64,000 nucleotides of DNA from Candidatus Latescibacterota bacterium (GTDB taxonomy: Bacteria; Latescibacterota; UBA2968; UBA8231): contig JAJEFJ010000031.1 of assembly GCA_022820485.1 (NCBI GenBank), forward strand, positions 16,459-80,458, given 5' to 3'. A model generated the notes under the pieces. That model was not told the origin of the DNA and made no database searches. It was given only the letters and a program-made list of their open reading frames with translations. This document shows, piece after piece, positions 51,582-60,710 of the stretch (the first letter of the stretch is position 1; each line of letters starts with the position of its first letter). Both the position numbers and the translations under genes were made by a program.

Positions 51582-52553
51582 ATGAAACTCGGTCTCAAGT
51601 TCGGTCTCGACACACTCAGCAAAGAAAACCTGCAATTCGCCCAGCAGATGGGCGTCACGCACATCGTCGTCCACAGCCCCCACCTCGGCAACGAGGGCGT
51701 GCTCGATTACTTCGAGTTGCTGCGGATGAAAAAATTCATCGACTCGTTCGGCTTGGAACTGTGCGCCATCGAGAACTTGCCCGGCGACCACATGCACCCC
51801 ATCATCCACGCAACGCCAGCGCGCGACGCCCAATTGGCGAAAGTCTGCACGTCCATTGAAAACATGGGGAAAATCGGCATCCCGATCCTCGGCTACTACT
51901 TCAGTTTGGCCGGCGTCTCCGGCCACTGGCGCACGTACGAAAGCGGCGGCGGGCGCGGTGGTGCCGGCCTTAAGAGCTTCGACTACAGCTTAGTCCAAGA
52001 CGCGCCGCCGATCGTCGACGAACCGGTCTCAGTCGCCGAGATGTGGGAGCGGTTGGCCTATTTTCTCGAACGAGTAGTGCCCGTCGCCGAAAACGCCGGG
52101 GTCAAACTCGCCGCCCACCAAGACGATCCCCCGGCCGAAACCCTCTTCGGCACGGGCCGACTCCTGACCAATCACGACGCCTTGCAGCGGCTGATTGACC
52201 TCGTGCCCAGTCCGAGCAATGGGTTGGAGTTTTGTCAAGGAACCGTAGCCGAGATGGGGCCGGACGAGACGATCTCAGCCGTGCGCCGCTTCGCCGCTCA
52301 GGGCAAGATATTCTACGTGCATTTCCGCAATGTGCGCGGCGGCTTCCCCAAGTTCGACGAGGTCTTTATCGACGAGGGCGACGTCAACATGATCGCCGCG
52401 CTCAAAGCCTATCGCGATGCCGGCTACGACGGGGTCATCACGCCCGACCACACGCCCCGCGTAATCGGCGACGAGCCGTACGGACACCGGGGCCGGGCTT
52501 TCGCTCTAGGGTACATTCGCGCCGGAATGCAGGCGCTAGAATTGCTGGATTAG
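51582..52553 (+). CDS. mannonate dehydratase-type protein (UxuA family)
   Basis: This 323-residue protein has the UxuA motifs AAHQDDPPAETLFG near residue 182, YVHFRNVRGG near 247 and DGVITPDHTPRV near 285. The start at ATG 51582 has GAAAGGGAA upstream; an in-frame start at 51519 lies in the divergent promoter gap. It is divergent from the idonate-dehydrogenase-like gene, with 123 bases between. Its function is probably dehydration of D-mannonate or a related aldonate. tRNA-Leu follows on the opposite strand. Confidence 0.86.
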   Translation: MKLGLKFGLDTLSKENLQFAQQMGVTHIVVHSPHLGNEGVLDYFELLRMKKFIDSFGLELCAIENLPGDHMHPIIHATPARDAQLAKVCTSIENMGKIGIPILGYYFSLAGVSGHWRTYESGGGRGGAGLKSFDYSLVQDAPPIVDEPVSVAEMWERLAYFLERVVPVAENAGVKLAAHQDDPPAETLFGTGRLLTNHDALQRLIDLVPSPSNGLEFCQGTVAEMGPDETISAVRRFAAQGKIFYVHFRNVRGGFPKFDEVFIDEGDVNMIAALKAYRDAGYDGVITPDHTPRVIGDEPYGHRGRAFALGYIRAGMQALELLD

Positions 52554-52572
52554 TAAGAAGTGATGCAGGGAG

Positions 52573-52661
52573 TGGTGCCGAGGGCCGGACTCGAACCGGC
52601 ACGTCCTTAAGCGGACAGTGGATTTTAAGTCCACCGCGTCTACCAATTCCGCCACCCCGGC
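52573..52661 (-). tRNA. tRNA-Leu (anticodon TAA)
   Basis: A class II tRNA with acceptor GCCGGGG/CCTCGGC (one G-T pair), an anticodon loop TTAAAAT giving TAA, a long variable arm (about 52606-52620) and encoded CCA. It reads UUA/UUG. Confidence 0.93.
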
Positions 52662-52676
52662 GCACAAACAAAAAAA

Positions 52677-52750
52677 TGGAGGCGACGCCCGGAATCGAAC
52701 CGGGGATAAGGGCTTTGCAGGCCCCTGCCTTACCACTTGGCCACGTCGCC
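52677..52750 (-). tRNA. tRNA-Cys (anticodon GCA)
   Basis: Acceptor GGCGACG/CGTCGCC is perfect. The anticodon loop CTGCAAA gives GCA, the discriminator is T and CCA is encoded. It lies 16 bases from tRNA-Leu. Confidence 0.93.
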
Positions 52751-52922
52751 TCAACAGGGGTTTTAAAGTACGCGGCGGGCATGTTCCTGTCAACCATCCC
52801 GCCCGCCGGTTGCACTTAGCCAAAATAGGTTGAAGATGCGCTGACGCCTCGTCCACAGCCGACCGCACAAAACGCCTTTGACACGGTGCACAAAACCTAT
52901 AAACTAAAAAAGAGCTTTCACA

Positions 52923-53714
52923 ATGCGACAATACCTCGACCTAGTAAACCATTGCCTCGACCACGGCGAGACCAAAGCCGACCGCACGGGCGTCGGCACC
53001 CTCGCCATCTTCGGCTATCAGATGCGCTTTGATCTCGCGGACGGGTTCCCCTGCCTGACCACCAAGAAGCTGCATCTGCGCTCCATCATTCACGAACTCT
53101 TGTGGTTCCTCAAGGGCGACACCAACACGGCCTATTTGCAAAAGGAAAAGGTCAGTATCTGGGACGAATGGGCCGATGAAAACGGCGACCTCGGCCCCAT
53201 CTACGGCAAGCAGTGGCGCAACTGGACAACCCCAGAAGCCCCCATCGACCAAATTCAACGCGCCATTGATCTGATTAAGACCAACCCCGATTCGCGCCGC
53301 ATCCTCGTCAGCGCGTGGAACGTCGGCGAGTTGGAACAAATGGCCCTCATGCCCTGCCACTGCCTGTTCCAGTTCTTCGTCGCGCGCGGTCGGCTTTCCT
53401 GCCAGCTCTATCAACGCTCTTGCGACGTGGGGCTTGGCGTGCCGTTCAACATCGCCAGTTACAGCCTGTTGACCATGATGATGGCCCAAGTCTGCGGCTT
53501 GCAGCCCGGGGAATTCGTCTGGACTGGCGGCGACGTCCACATCTATCAGAACCACGTCGCCGCGCTGCGCCAACAACTCGCCCGCACCCCCCGGCCACAG
53601 CCGATTATGACCATTAAAAATCGCGGCCAGTCGATTTCCGACTTCCGCTACGACGACTTCAAACTGCTCAACTACCATCCCCATCCCTCCATCCGCATGG
53701 AAATCGCCGTCTGA
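52923..53714 (+). CDS. thyA: thymidylate synthase
   Basis: This 263-residue enzyme methylates dUMP to dTMP with methylene-tetrahydrofolate. The nucleophile is C145 in [22 protein letters not shown] binds nucleotide phosphate, and the [10 protein letters not shown] and [13 protein letters not shown] ends are typical. The length matches the E. coli enzyme. It starts at ATG 52923 with AAAGAGC upstream; the 170 bases before it contain a TTGACA-like and TATAAA-like pair at poor spacing. No folA (dihydrofolate reductase) follows. Confidence 0.97.
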   Translation: MRQYLDLVNHCLDHGETKADRTGVGTLAIFGYQMRFDLADGFPCLTTKKLHLRSIIHELLWFLKGDTNTAYLQKEKVSIWDEWADENGDLGPIYGKQWRNWTTPEAPIDQIQRAIDLIKTNPDSRRILVSAWNVGELEQMALMPCHCLFQFFVARGRLSCQLYQRSCDVGLGVPFNIASYSLLTMMMAQVCGLQPGEFVWTGGDVHIYQNHVAALRQQLARTPRPQPIMTIKNRGQSISDFRYDDFKLLNYHPHPSIRMEIAV

Positions 53715-53781
53715 CGGGTCTGTTGTACCGACCTTATCGTGCTGGTCGGGCACGGTGTAACGGTCGCGGATACAACTTTGC

Positions 53782-54138
53782 TCAGTCTTGATTTAAGATC
53801 TTCACTTGCGGATGTGCAGCATCTATGGTCCAAGCCCCAAGCTGACCGTCCCCGTCCAAATCGGCCCGCACCACCAACCAGAATCCTGTGTTCATAGGCC
53901 AGAACTCCCAAGTATAACCCTCTATCTGCCACCAAGCGCGCCGAATTCCCTTGTCATTCGGGTCGAAGTAGCGACCATGCTTGGCAAAATAGGCTTTTTC
54001 TAACAGGTAGAGCTGCTCCAAGCACGCCTCCATTTGGATCAGGGCCCGCTCATGTGGGGTCAAGCGAGAAAAATGCACAACCCCTAAGCCTATGAGTACC
54101 AGCACCAAAAACGTCAACTCGATCACTCTCAGCGGCAT
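53782..54138 (-). CDS. small pilin-like membrane protein
   Basis: This 118-residue protein has a hydrophobic N-terminal helix (about 7-24) followed by a helix and a short C-terminal domain with GQLGAWTIDAAHPQ and DGDG, a pattern like type II pseudopilins or type IV pilins. The prepilin peptidase motif GFTLIE is missing, so assembly as a normal pilin is unlikely. It overlaps the Ig-like lipoprotein by ten bases and is probably the last gene of the topA-xerC series. Confidence 0.5.
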   Translation of the reverse strand: MPLRVIELTFLVLVLIGLGVVHFSRLTPHERALIQMEACLEQLYLLEKAYFAKHGRYFDPNDKGIRRAWWQIEGYTWEFWPMNTGFWLVVRADLDGDGQLGAWTIDAAHPQVKILNQD

Positions 54139-55691
54139 GGGATATCTACCTCTTCGACGATTTGGTCCTCATCTAAGTCAATCGGCTCGCCATAGCGTCC
54201 ATAAGGCTCGGAATAGCGAAAGGGGCTGAGCGAGCCACTGCTGTACTCGCCGTCGCCATCGCGATCTACAAACGCCCACAGCAAATAGGTCCCGGCCAGC
54301 AGACCATTTAGATCAAATCGCCCCGCTTCGTCCGCCCACTCGGCGTACGTCCGCCCGTCCTCGTTGATGGCCGCGATTCGGACGCGACCTTCTTCCCCGG
54401 CCTGCACCTGCCCCCGAATCGCCACAGTCTCCGCGCCGACTGTAAACGAGAGCGCGAGCAGGCTATCGGCGAGGCCATTGCCAGCCCGATCCGCGAGCCG
54501 AGCGGCCGGCCCCGCGAGCCGATACGCACCCGGTGCCAGCGGTTCGGCGGGCGCAAAGCGGGCGCAGTTGGGCGCTGGCCACAGCCAATCCCCCGCTAGT
54601 GCTTGCGTCGAATCACTCTCCGTCCAAAACCCTTCCAACGCGGCAGACTGCATGGCCTCAGAAAAAAGCAAGTCCAAAGCATCCCTTGGGGCCAGTTGAT
54701 TTCGCGCCAGCGCGACAAAAGAGGGTGGCTTGCGGTCGGCCCGTCCGCTGCCGCGGACAGGCGCATCCCACTGCACGGGCGCACCAGCGAGCGCGAGTTG
54801 CACGGGATAGCGCCGGCCCGGCTCCTGCGCTGCCGTTTCGGCGTAAATTTTTTCCTCTGCATTCGGGGCCGCATATAGCGACTCCACCGCCAGCCCAGTG
54901 ACCTCCAGTTCTAAGTCTCGCGGGTCCACGGCTGCAGTAAACAGCAACATCAGCCGCTCGGCGTGTACGGCTTGGACCCGCTTGAGTACGGGCGCGGACA
55001 TCTGTCGATGCATGAGCGCTAAATCGCCAGCCAGCACTTCTTCCTCCCCCACTTCCACAGAGGACGCTGGCAGAGCCAACCACTCGTCGTCGTCAGGCAG
55101 GGCGTTGCGATTGGCATCCCTAAAGGCCAGTACCCGATAGTGGCCCGGAGCGAGGCGGGCGAACTCATAGCCTCCATCGGCACCGCTCTGCGTCTGATAG
55201 GACGGTTCGTCCAAACCTACCTCTCCGCTAAAAGTTCCCAAGTCATAGGCCCAAACGTGGACACCAGCCACGGGTTGATGGTCTTGGTACACCCGCCCCC
55301 GCACCAGCCCCTGATCGAGCTGTGAGCCGGTGGCAAAAGCCAAGGTAAAGGATTCCGTCAAGGCATTGCCCCGTAGATCCCGCGCCCCGGTACCCACCGT
55401 CAGCACATAAGTTCGCTCCTCGGCCAAAGGCATGGCAATGCGCAGCCGTGGGCCACGCCACGACAGTTGCAGCGGTCCGGCCGGCGATGTGAAAAGAGCA
55501 GCTTCAGTCTGCTCGCGATTCATGGGTTCGCTGAAGACGATTACTATTTGGGTATCCCGCGTCACTTCCAAGGCGTCGCTCTCCGGGTAGTGAGACAGAA
55601 TGCGGGGCGGCTCTTTGTCCACCGGCCCTCCGGTGGGCGGCCCGACTTTGGCGCAGCCCAACAACAAGGCGACCAAGATGCTAATCAGCAC
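54129..55691 (-). CDS. Ig-like (SbsA-type) domain lipoprotein
   Basis: This 520-residue precursor has a signal peptide with lipobox LLGC, then the common start GPPTGGPVDKEPPRI. An SbsA-type Ig-like domain with VIVFSEPMNREQ follows (about residues 27-125), then carboxypeptidase-regulatory-like strands (QPVAGVHVWAYDL) and further beta-domains to the end. Proteins of this build are common in FCB bacteria as surface lipoproteins, with unknown role. It overlaps xerC by 11 bases. No enzymatic motif is visible. Confidence 0.78.
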   Translation of the reverse strand: MLISILVALLLGCAKVGPPTGGPVDKEPPRILSHYPESDALEVTRDTQIVIVFSEPMNREQTEAALFTSPAGPLQLSWRGPRLRIAMPLAEERTYVLTVGTGARDLRGNALTESFTLAFATGSQLDQGLVRGRVYQDHQPVAGVHVWAYDLGTFSGEVGLDEPSYQTQSGADGGYEFARLAPGHYRVLAFRDANRNALPDDDEWLALPASSVEVGEEEVLAGDLALMHRQMSAPVLKRVQAVHAERLMLLFTAAVDPRDLELEVTGLAVESLYAAPNAEEKIYAETAAQEPGRRYPVQLALAGAPVQWDAPVRGSGRADRKPPSFVALARNQLAPRDALDLLFSEAMQSAALEGFWTESDSTQALAGDWLWPAPNCARFAPAEPLAPGAYRLAGPAARLADRAGNGLADSLLALSFTVGAETVAIRGQVQAGEEGRVRIAAINEDGRTYAEWADEAGRFDLNGLLAGTYLLWAFVDRDGDGEYSSGSLSPFRYSEPYGRYGEPIDLDEDQIVEEVDIPCR

Positions 55692-56637
55692 CGTGCGGAT
55701 GAGCCTCGGCGTAGATGGCTTGCAGGTGCTCCAAGCTCACTTCGGTATAACTCTGAGTCGCGGCCAAGGTAGCGTGGCCGAGGAGCTCTTTGACGGCCAC
55801 TAGATCGGCACCAGCGTCGAGCAGGTGGGCGGCAAAGGAGTGGCGCAGACGATGCGGGCTGAGCGAATCGTCTTCTGAGACAGCGCGCAGATGGCGCTCG
55901 ACGATGCGCTGCACGGTGCGGCGACTCAAGCGCTTGCCGCGCCCGTTGAGGAAGAGGGCACCGGCTTCTACTTGCGACATGTCGCATTCGAGCAGGACCT
56001 CGGCGCGACGTTGCAAATACGCTTCGAGTGCCTCTTGTGCCTTCGCGCCAATGGGGGCGATCCGCTCCTTGCGCCCCTTGCCCATCACCTTGATGGTGCC
56101 TTCGGCCAGATCCAGCGACGAGAGATTGAGCGCCACCAACTCCCCGAGGCGAATGCCCCCTCCGTAGAACACCTCTAGAATGGCCCGATCCCGCACGCCG
56201 CTAAACCGCTCGGTCACCGGAGCCTCCATGGCCTCGGCGACCTGCTCTACGGGCAGGTGCCGCGGCAATGCGCGCTCGACCAAGGGCGATGCCACCGCAC
56301 CAGCCGGGTTGGCGACAATCGCACCCTCGCGACAGAGATAGCGAAAGAGCGAGCGCAGAGCCGCCAATTTGCGGGCAACAGTGCTGGCCTTAAGGCCCTT
56401 TTCCCCTAAGTCGGCGACAAAGGCCTGCACCTGCTCGCGCTGCACCACTCGCAGCGGCAGTTGCAAATTATCGACTCGCGGATAGAGAAAGCGGGCAAAT
56501 TGCTGCAAGTCGCAGCGATATGAACTGAGGGTGTACTCGGCGCAGTTGCGCTCTTTGTGCAAGTATTCTAAAAAGCGGGCAATGCCCTCTTCGAGGCTAG
56601 ATCCGGCGTGCAGAGCGCTCTGCGATGCATCGGCCAT
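55681..56637 (-). CDS. xerC: tyrosine recombinase XerC/XerD
   Basis: This 318-residue tyrosine recombinase resolves chromosome dimers at dif. Catalytic residues are R163 (GIRLGEL), K187, H262 and R265 (PHRLRHSFA), H288 and the nucleophile Y297 (QSYTEV). The N-terminal SAM-like domain covers roughly residues 10-100. I set the start at ATG 56637; the longer frame to 56754 runs into topA. XerC and XerD cannot be told apart here. It follows topA by about 30 bases, a frequent bacterial order. Confidence 0.93.
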   Translation of the reverse strand: MADASQSALHAGSSLEEGIARFLEYLHKERNCAEYTLSSYRCDLQQFARFLYPRVDNLQLPLRVVQREQVQAFVADLGEKGLKASTVARKLAALRSLFRYLCREGAIVANPAGAVASPLVERALPRHLPVEQVAEAMEAPVTERFSGVRDRAILEVFYGGGIRLGELVALNLSSLDLAEGTIKVMGKGRKERIAPIGAKAQEALEAYLQRRAEVLLECDMSQVEAGALFLNGRGKRLSRRTVQRIVERHLRAVSEDDSLSPHRLRHSFAAHLLDAGADLVAVKELLGHATLAATQSYTEVSLEHLQAIYAEAHPHGAD

Positions 56638-56668
56638 GGCAGTTAACGAGCCAAGGAGAAATGAATAC

Positions 56669-58954
56669 TCAGGCAGCTTGGGCGCTTTTGTCTTTTTCGC
56701 CCTCTTCGCTTTCGTACTCGGTGCCGCAGACCCGGCAGTACATGGTAGGGGCACCCGAGCGGCTACTCTTTTCGTAGAGCAAAGCAGCGTCGCAATGGGT
56801 GCACTTGCGATCTATGGGACGGTCCCAGCTAGCGAACTTGCACTGGGGATAGGTGCTGCAACCAAAAAAGACCTTGCCCTTGCGCGACCGCCTCTCTACG
56901 ATCAGGCCATCGCAGCCGTCCTCTGGGCACTGAATCCCGAGAACATAGGGCTTGACGTTTTTGCAATCTGGATAGCTGCTACAAGCCAAAAAGCGGCCAT
57001 AGCGACCCGTCTTGACGACCATGGGCGCGCTGCACTGATCGCAGACTTCGTCGGTCTCCACCTCGCTTTGCTCTTCGAGAGGTTTTGTATTTTTGCACTT
57101 GGGATAACCAGAGCAAGCGAGGAAGCGGCCGTTGCGACCCCACTTGACGACCATGTCGGCCCCGCAGTCCTCGCAGTCCTCGTCCGACACCTCTTGCAGC
57201 GAGCGCTTTAGCTCTTTGCGTTGGCTATTGGCCGTGTCTAAATCGCCCTTCCACGAGCCGTAGAACTGCTGCACGATCTCCACCCAGTTGGTGCCCCCAT
57301 CTTCGATTTGATCGAGCTTGTCCTCCATATTGGCCGTGAAAGCTACGTTGAAGAGGTGCGGAAAGGTATCGACGAGTAGTTTGTTGACAGTCTGGCCGCG
57401 CTCAGTGGCCACGAAGTAGCGATTATCGACCTTTTCGACGTACTCGCGATCGAGGATGGTAGTGATGATTTGCGCATAGGTTGAGGGACGACCAATGCCC
57501 TCGGACTCCAGTTGCTTGACCAGAGACGCCTCGGTAAAGCGCGGCGGCGGCTTAGTAAAGTGCTGCTCGGGAAAAATCTTCTCTAACTTCAGCACTTCGC
57601 CCTCGGCAATGCCAGCAGGCATGGCCCGCGATTCGTTGTCCTTCTGGGCCATGCCGTTAGACATGGTCTCCGGCTTGTCCTCGTCTTCTTTGCTCTCGCT
57701 GTAGAGCAGGGTAAAGCCCGGAAACTTGACGATGCTACCTGTAGCGCGGAGCAAATAGGGGCCGGCCTCGACATTAGCCGTCGTGATACTGAGCACCTGC
57801 GGCTTCATCTGCGAGGTTACGAACCGCTTCCAAATCAGGGAGTACACCCGCGCCTGATCCGGCTTGAGCAGGTCCTTGATCTTGTCTGGATGCAAAGCTA
57901 CGGAGGTGGGGCGTATAGCCTCATGGGCGTCTTGGGCGCTGTTTTTGGTCCGGTAGTGATTGGGCGTTTCGGGCACGTATTCGTGGCCGTAGAGGGTGCC
58001 GATCTGCTCGCGCACCTCGGCAATGGCGTCGGCTGCAACGCGCACTGAATCCGTGCGCATATAGGTAATTAGACCACGGGTTTCACCCTCGACCTCAATG
58101 CCTTCGTATAGCTGCTGAGCTACAGCCATAGTGCGCTTGACCGAAAAGCGCATCCGCCGGGCGCATTCCTGCTGCAGGGTGCTGGTTGTGAAGGGCGGGG
58201 CCGGGCGGCGCATTTGGTCGCGCTGCTTGACCTCTTTGACCGCTATATCCTGCGCGGCCAACTCGGCGGCGATGCGATCAGCTTCCTCCTGATTGGCGAT
58301 GTCGAGCTTCTCGCCGTCTTTGGCCAAAAGGCGCGCCCAGAACGAACCTTGGCTCTCGCGGCCCAAAAGGGCCTCAATCGACCAGTACTCTTGAGGTTCA
58401 AAGGCCTTGATCTCGCGGTCGCGCTCGCAGATTAACCGCACGGCTACGGACTGCACGCGGCCGGCTGAGAGCCCGGAGTGTATGACCTTCCACAACAGCG
58501 GACTGATCTCGTATCCGACCAAGCGGTCCAGCACGCGCCGCGCCTGCTGGGCATCGACTTTGTGGAGATCCAGCACACTCGATTGATCCAGCGACTCGCG
58601 CACTGCCTTGGGCGTGATCTCGTTGAAGAGAATGCGCTTGACATTGTCGTCCTTGCGGGAGATGGCCTGGGCCACGTGCCAAGCAATGGCTTCGCCCTCG
58701 CGGTCGGGGTCGGTGGCCAAGTAGGTGGTATCGGCGGCTTGAGCTGCTTTGCGAAGGCCGTCCAGAATCTTGCCCTTGCCCCGAATCGTTACGTAGCGCG
58801 GCTTAAAGCCGTCTTCAATGTCGATGCCCATCTCTTTGGGCGGCAGATCCCGCACGTGCCCCATACAGGGTTTAACCACAAAATCTTTGCCCAAAATTTT
58901 GTTGATTGTCTTGGCCTTGGCCGGCGACTCGACAACCACCAATGACTTACCCAT
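56669..58954 (-). CDS. topA: DNA topoisomerase I
   Basis: This 761-residue type IA topoisomerase relaxes negative supercoils. It has an N-terminal TOPRIM domain (VVESPAKAKTI near residue 7, DPDREGEAIAWHV), the catalytic tyrosine Y298 in GLITYMRTDSVR, and four C-terminal zinc ribbons (CEDCG, CDQCS, CPEDGC and CTHCD types). The ATG has CGAGGGAGCAG upstream. A 23-bp palindrome lies just beyond its 5' end. xerC follows on the same strand. Confidence 0.96.
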   Translation of the reverse strand: MGKSLVVVESPAKAKTINKILGKDFVVKPCMGHVRDLPPKEMGIDIEDGFKPRYVTIRGKGKILDGLRKAAQAADTTYLATDPDREGEAIAWHVAQAISRKDDNVKRILFNEITPKAVRESLDQSSVLDLHKVDAQQARRVLDRLVGYEISPLLWKVIHSGLSAGRVQSVAVRLICERDREIKAFEPQEYWSIEALLGRESQGSFWARLLAKDGEKLDIANQEEADRIAAELAAQDIAVKEVKQRDQMRRPAPPFTTSTLQQECARRMRFSVKRTMAVAQQLYEGIEVEGETRGLITYMRTDSVRVAADAIAEVREQIGTLYGHEYVPETPNHYRTKNSAQDAHEAIRPTSVALHPDKIKDLLKPDQARVYSLIWKRFVTSQMKPQVLSITTANVEAGPYLLRATGSIVKFPGFTLLYSESKEDEDKPETMSNGMAQKDNESRAMPAGIAEGEVLKLEKIFPEQHFTKPPPRFTEASLVKQLESEGIGRPSTYAQIITTILDREYVEKVDNRYFVATERGQTVNKLLVDTFPHLFNVAFTANMEDKLDQIEDGGTNWVEIVQQFYGSWKGDLDTANSQRKELKRSLQEVSDEDCEDCGADMVVKWGRNGRFLACSGYPKCKNTKPLEEQSEVETDEVCDQCSAPMVVKTGRYGRFLACSSYPDCKNVKPYVLGIQCPEDGCDGLIVERRSRKGKVFFGCSTYPQCKFASWDRPIDRKCTHCDAALLYEKSSRSGAPTMYCRVCGTEYESEEGEKDKSAQAA

Positions 58955-58986
58955 CTGCTCCCTCGGTTGATAGGACTGAAAGCCGT

Positions 58987-59009
58987 AAATTACGTAAGTT
59001 ATGTAATTT
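58987..59009. promoter_or_regulatory. 23-bp near-perfect palindrome between topA and map
   Basis: AAATTAC-G-TAA-G-TTA-T-GTAATTT is symmetric about the central G at 58998, with one mismatched pair (G and T). It lies 33 bases upstream of the topA ATG and in an AT-rich patch, so it looks like a regulator-binding site for topA, or both divergent genes. Confidence 0.5.
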
Positions 59010-59051
59010 TTTGAATATATAGACGCCCTAAGACAATCGCAAGACGCGCTC

Positions 59052-59081
59052 TTGACAAACTAAAGCCGCCGCCTTTTTGTA
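59052..59081 (+). promoter_or_regulatory. possible promoter for map
   Basis: TTGACA at 59052-59057 is followed, 18 bases later, by a weak -10 TTTGTA. The distance to the TTG start chosen for map (59124) is about 43 bases. Confidence 0.3.
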
Positions 59082-59123
59082 ACGCATTTGGTTTTACGCA
59101 CTGCATTCTCTGGGGTTTTTACC

Positions 59124-59879
59124 TTGATCCACCGCAAGAAATCAAGCGAAATAGAACACATCGCCGCTAGCTGCGAGATCGTCTTCGCCGTCCAGCAGAA
59201 GCTCGAAGCGCTCATTGCGCCTGGCGTGAGCACTCTCGAGCTGGATCAAATCGCCGAGGCCGAAATTCGCGCCTTAGGGGCGGTGCCCGCCTTCAAGGGA
59301 TACCACGGCTTCCCCTACTCGATTTGCACTTCAGTAAATGCCGCAATCGTGCATGGGTTCCCCGACGAAACCCCACTGCAAGAGGGCGACATCGTCAGCA
59401 TTGACGTGGGTGCCTGCCTCGACGGCTATTATGGCGACGGGGCCTTTACCGTCGCGGTCGGCGCAATCAGCGCGCAGGCGCAGCACCTTATCAATGGTAC
59501 CCTCGCTTGCCTCGCCCAAGGCATTGACCGAGCGCGGCCCGGCGGGCGGCTCTCCGACATTTCGCACGCCATCCAGCGCCACGCCGAAAGCCAAGGACTA
59601 TCCGTAGTGCGCGAGTACGGGGGCCACGGCATTGGCCGCGAACTGCACGAATCGCCCTACATCGAAAATTATGGCTCCCCCGGCAAAGGCCCACTGCTCA
59701 AGCCCGGACACGTATTCTGCATCGAGCCTATTCTCTGCCTAGGCAACCCTCAAATCGACCATCTCGACGACTGGACCACTCTCACCTCCGACCGCTCGCT
59801 CGCTGCTCACGCCGAACATACCGTCGCCATTACTGAGGACGGGCCGCGTATTCTGACCCTGTCCGCTGTGCCAGCATGA
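59124..59879 (+). CDS. map: methionine aminopeptidase, type I
   Basis: This 251-residue enzyme removes N-terminal methionine. Conserved segments are GFPYSICTSVNAAIVHG, SIDVGACLDGYYGD, GGHGIGRELHESP and CIEPILC, which hold the five metal ligands of the pita-bread fold. The start is uncertain: no ATG is present and TTG 59124 places the typical IHRKKSSEIEHIA beginning correctly; another TTG at 59088 would add 12 residues. It is divergent from topA and overlaps the MBL-fold gene by four bases (ATGA). Confidence 0.9.
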   Translation: MIHRKKSSEIEHIAASCEIVFAVQQKLEALIAPGVSTLELDQIAEAEIRALGAVPAFKGYHGFPYSICTSVNAAIVHGFPDETPLQEGDIVSIDVGACLDGYYGDGAFTVAVGAISAQAQHLINGTLACLAQGIDRARPGGRLSDISHAIQRHAESQGLSVVREYGGHGIGRELHESPYIENYGSPGKGPLLKPGHVFCIEPILCLGNPQIDHLDDWTTLTSDRSLAAHAEHTVAITEDGPRILTLSAVPA

Positions 59880-60640
59880 AGGTCACCTTTCTTGGCACTG
59901 GCACCTCTATCGGGGTGCCGCGCATCGGCTGCTACTGCCCAGTTTGCGCCTCGGACGATCCGAAAAACAAGCGCTTGCGCTGCGCTTTACACCTAGCACA
60001 TCAAGGTCGGTCAATCCTCGTAGATGCCGGCCCAGATCTCAGAACTCAAGCCCTGCGCTATCGGATTGACCGCGTCGATTGCGTGCTGTTGACCCACGGC
60101 CACGCCGATCATCTGCACGGCCTCGACGACGTACGCTCCTATTGCTTTGACCGCGACCAGCCGCTGCCTTGCTATGCGGATCCGCACACCATTGCACGCA
60201 TCGAACGAGTATTCGACTACGCCTTTGACAAAGACGCTCCCAGCGCGACGCCACAGCTAACCCTGCGTCCGATTGCCGGGCCGTTCACTGCCTGTGGGCT
60301 CGCCATCGAGCCGCTCACCATCTATCACGGTCGCGCCCCGGTTCTGGCCTTCCGCATCGGCAACTTCGCCTATGCCACGGACACCAACTACATCCCAGAG
60401 GCGGCCATGGCGCGACTGCATGGCCTAGAGGTCTTGGTCCTCGACGCATTGCGCCACAAGGAACATCCCACCCATTTCAACGTCGAGCAGGCGTTGGCCG
60501 TTGTCGCCGAGCTCCGGCCCGCTCGCACCTACCTCACGCATATAGCCCACGACCTCGACCACCATCAGACCAATGCCGAACTTCCCCCAAGTGTGGAACT
60601 TGCCTACGACGGATTGGTGCTGGAGTTAGAATTAAAATAA
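59876..60640 (+). CDS. MBL-fold metal-dependent hydrolase (PhnP-like)
   Basis: This 254-residue metallo-beta-lactamase-fold hydrolase has GTGTSIGVPRIGC at the start, the metal motif THGHADHLHG and later His/Asp positions (THFNVEQAL, LTHIAHDLDHH). The two early cysteines CYCPVC are like those of PhnP-type phosphodiesterases, which often bind an additional zinc. The substrate is unknown; a cyclic phosphodiester is possible by analogy. It overlaps map by four bases. Its 3' end abuts the nrdJ terminator. Confidence 0.87.
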   Translation: MKVTFLGTGTSIGVPRIGCYCPVCASDDPKNKRLRCALHLAHQGRSILVDAGPDLRTQALRYRIDRVDCVLLTHGHADHLHGLDDVRSYCFDRDQPLPCYADPHTIARIERVFDYAFDKDAPSATPQLTLRPIAGPFTACGLAIEPLTIYHGRAPVLAFRIGNFAYATDTNYIPEAAMARLHGLEVLVLDALRHKEHPTHFNVEQALAVVAELRPARTYLTHIAHDLDHHQTNAELPPSVELAYDGLVLELELK

Positions 60641-60676
60641 AAAACAAGGATGCCGCCGGTTTCCCGACGACATCCT
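60633..60676 (-). terminator. Rho-independent terminator of nrdJ
   Basis: On the minus strand AGGATG and CATCCT (60647-60676) form the base of a stem of about 13 bp with two mismatches, extended by CG and CGG pairs around a TTTC-type loop. It is followed by TTGTTTTTTATTTT. The tail overlaps the end of the convergent MBL gene. Confidence 0.7.
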
Positions 60677-60710
60677 CGCCTCAATCAAAAAGCACTGTCT
60701 GGCTTTAGTT

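Noticed and set aside
52438..52815. ORFs across the tRNA-Leu and tRNA-Cys region
   Set aside because: They read through two tRNA genes and have no family pattern.
53715..53781. Terminator after thyA
   Set aside because: CCGACC and GGTCGG form a six-base stem, but no T-run follows.
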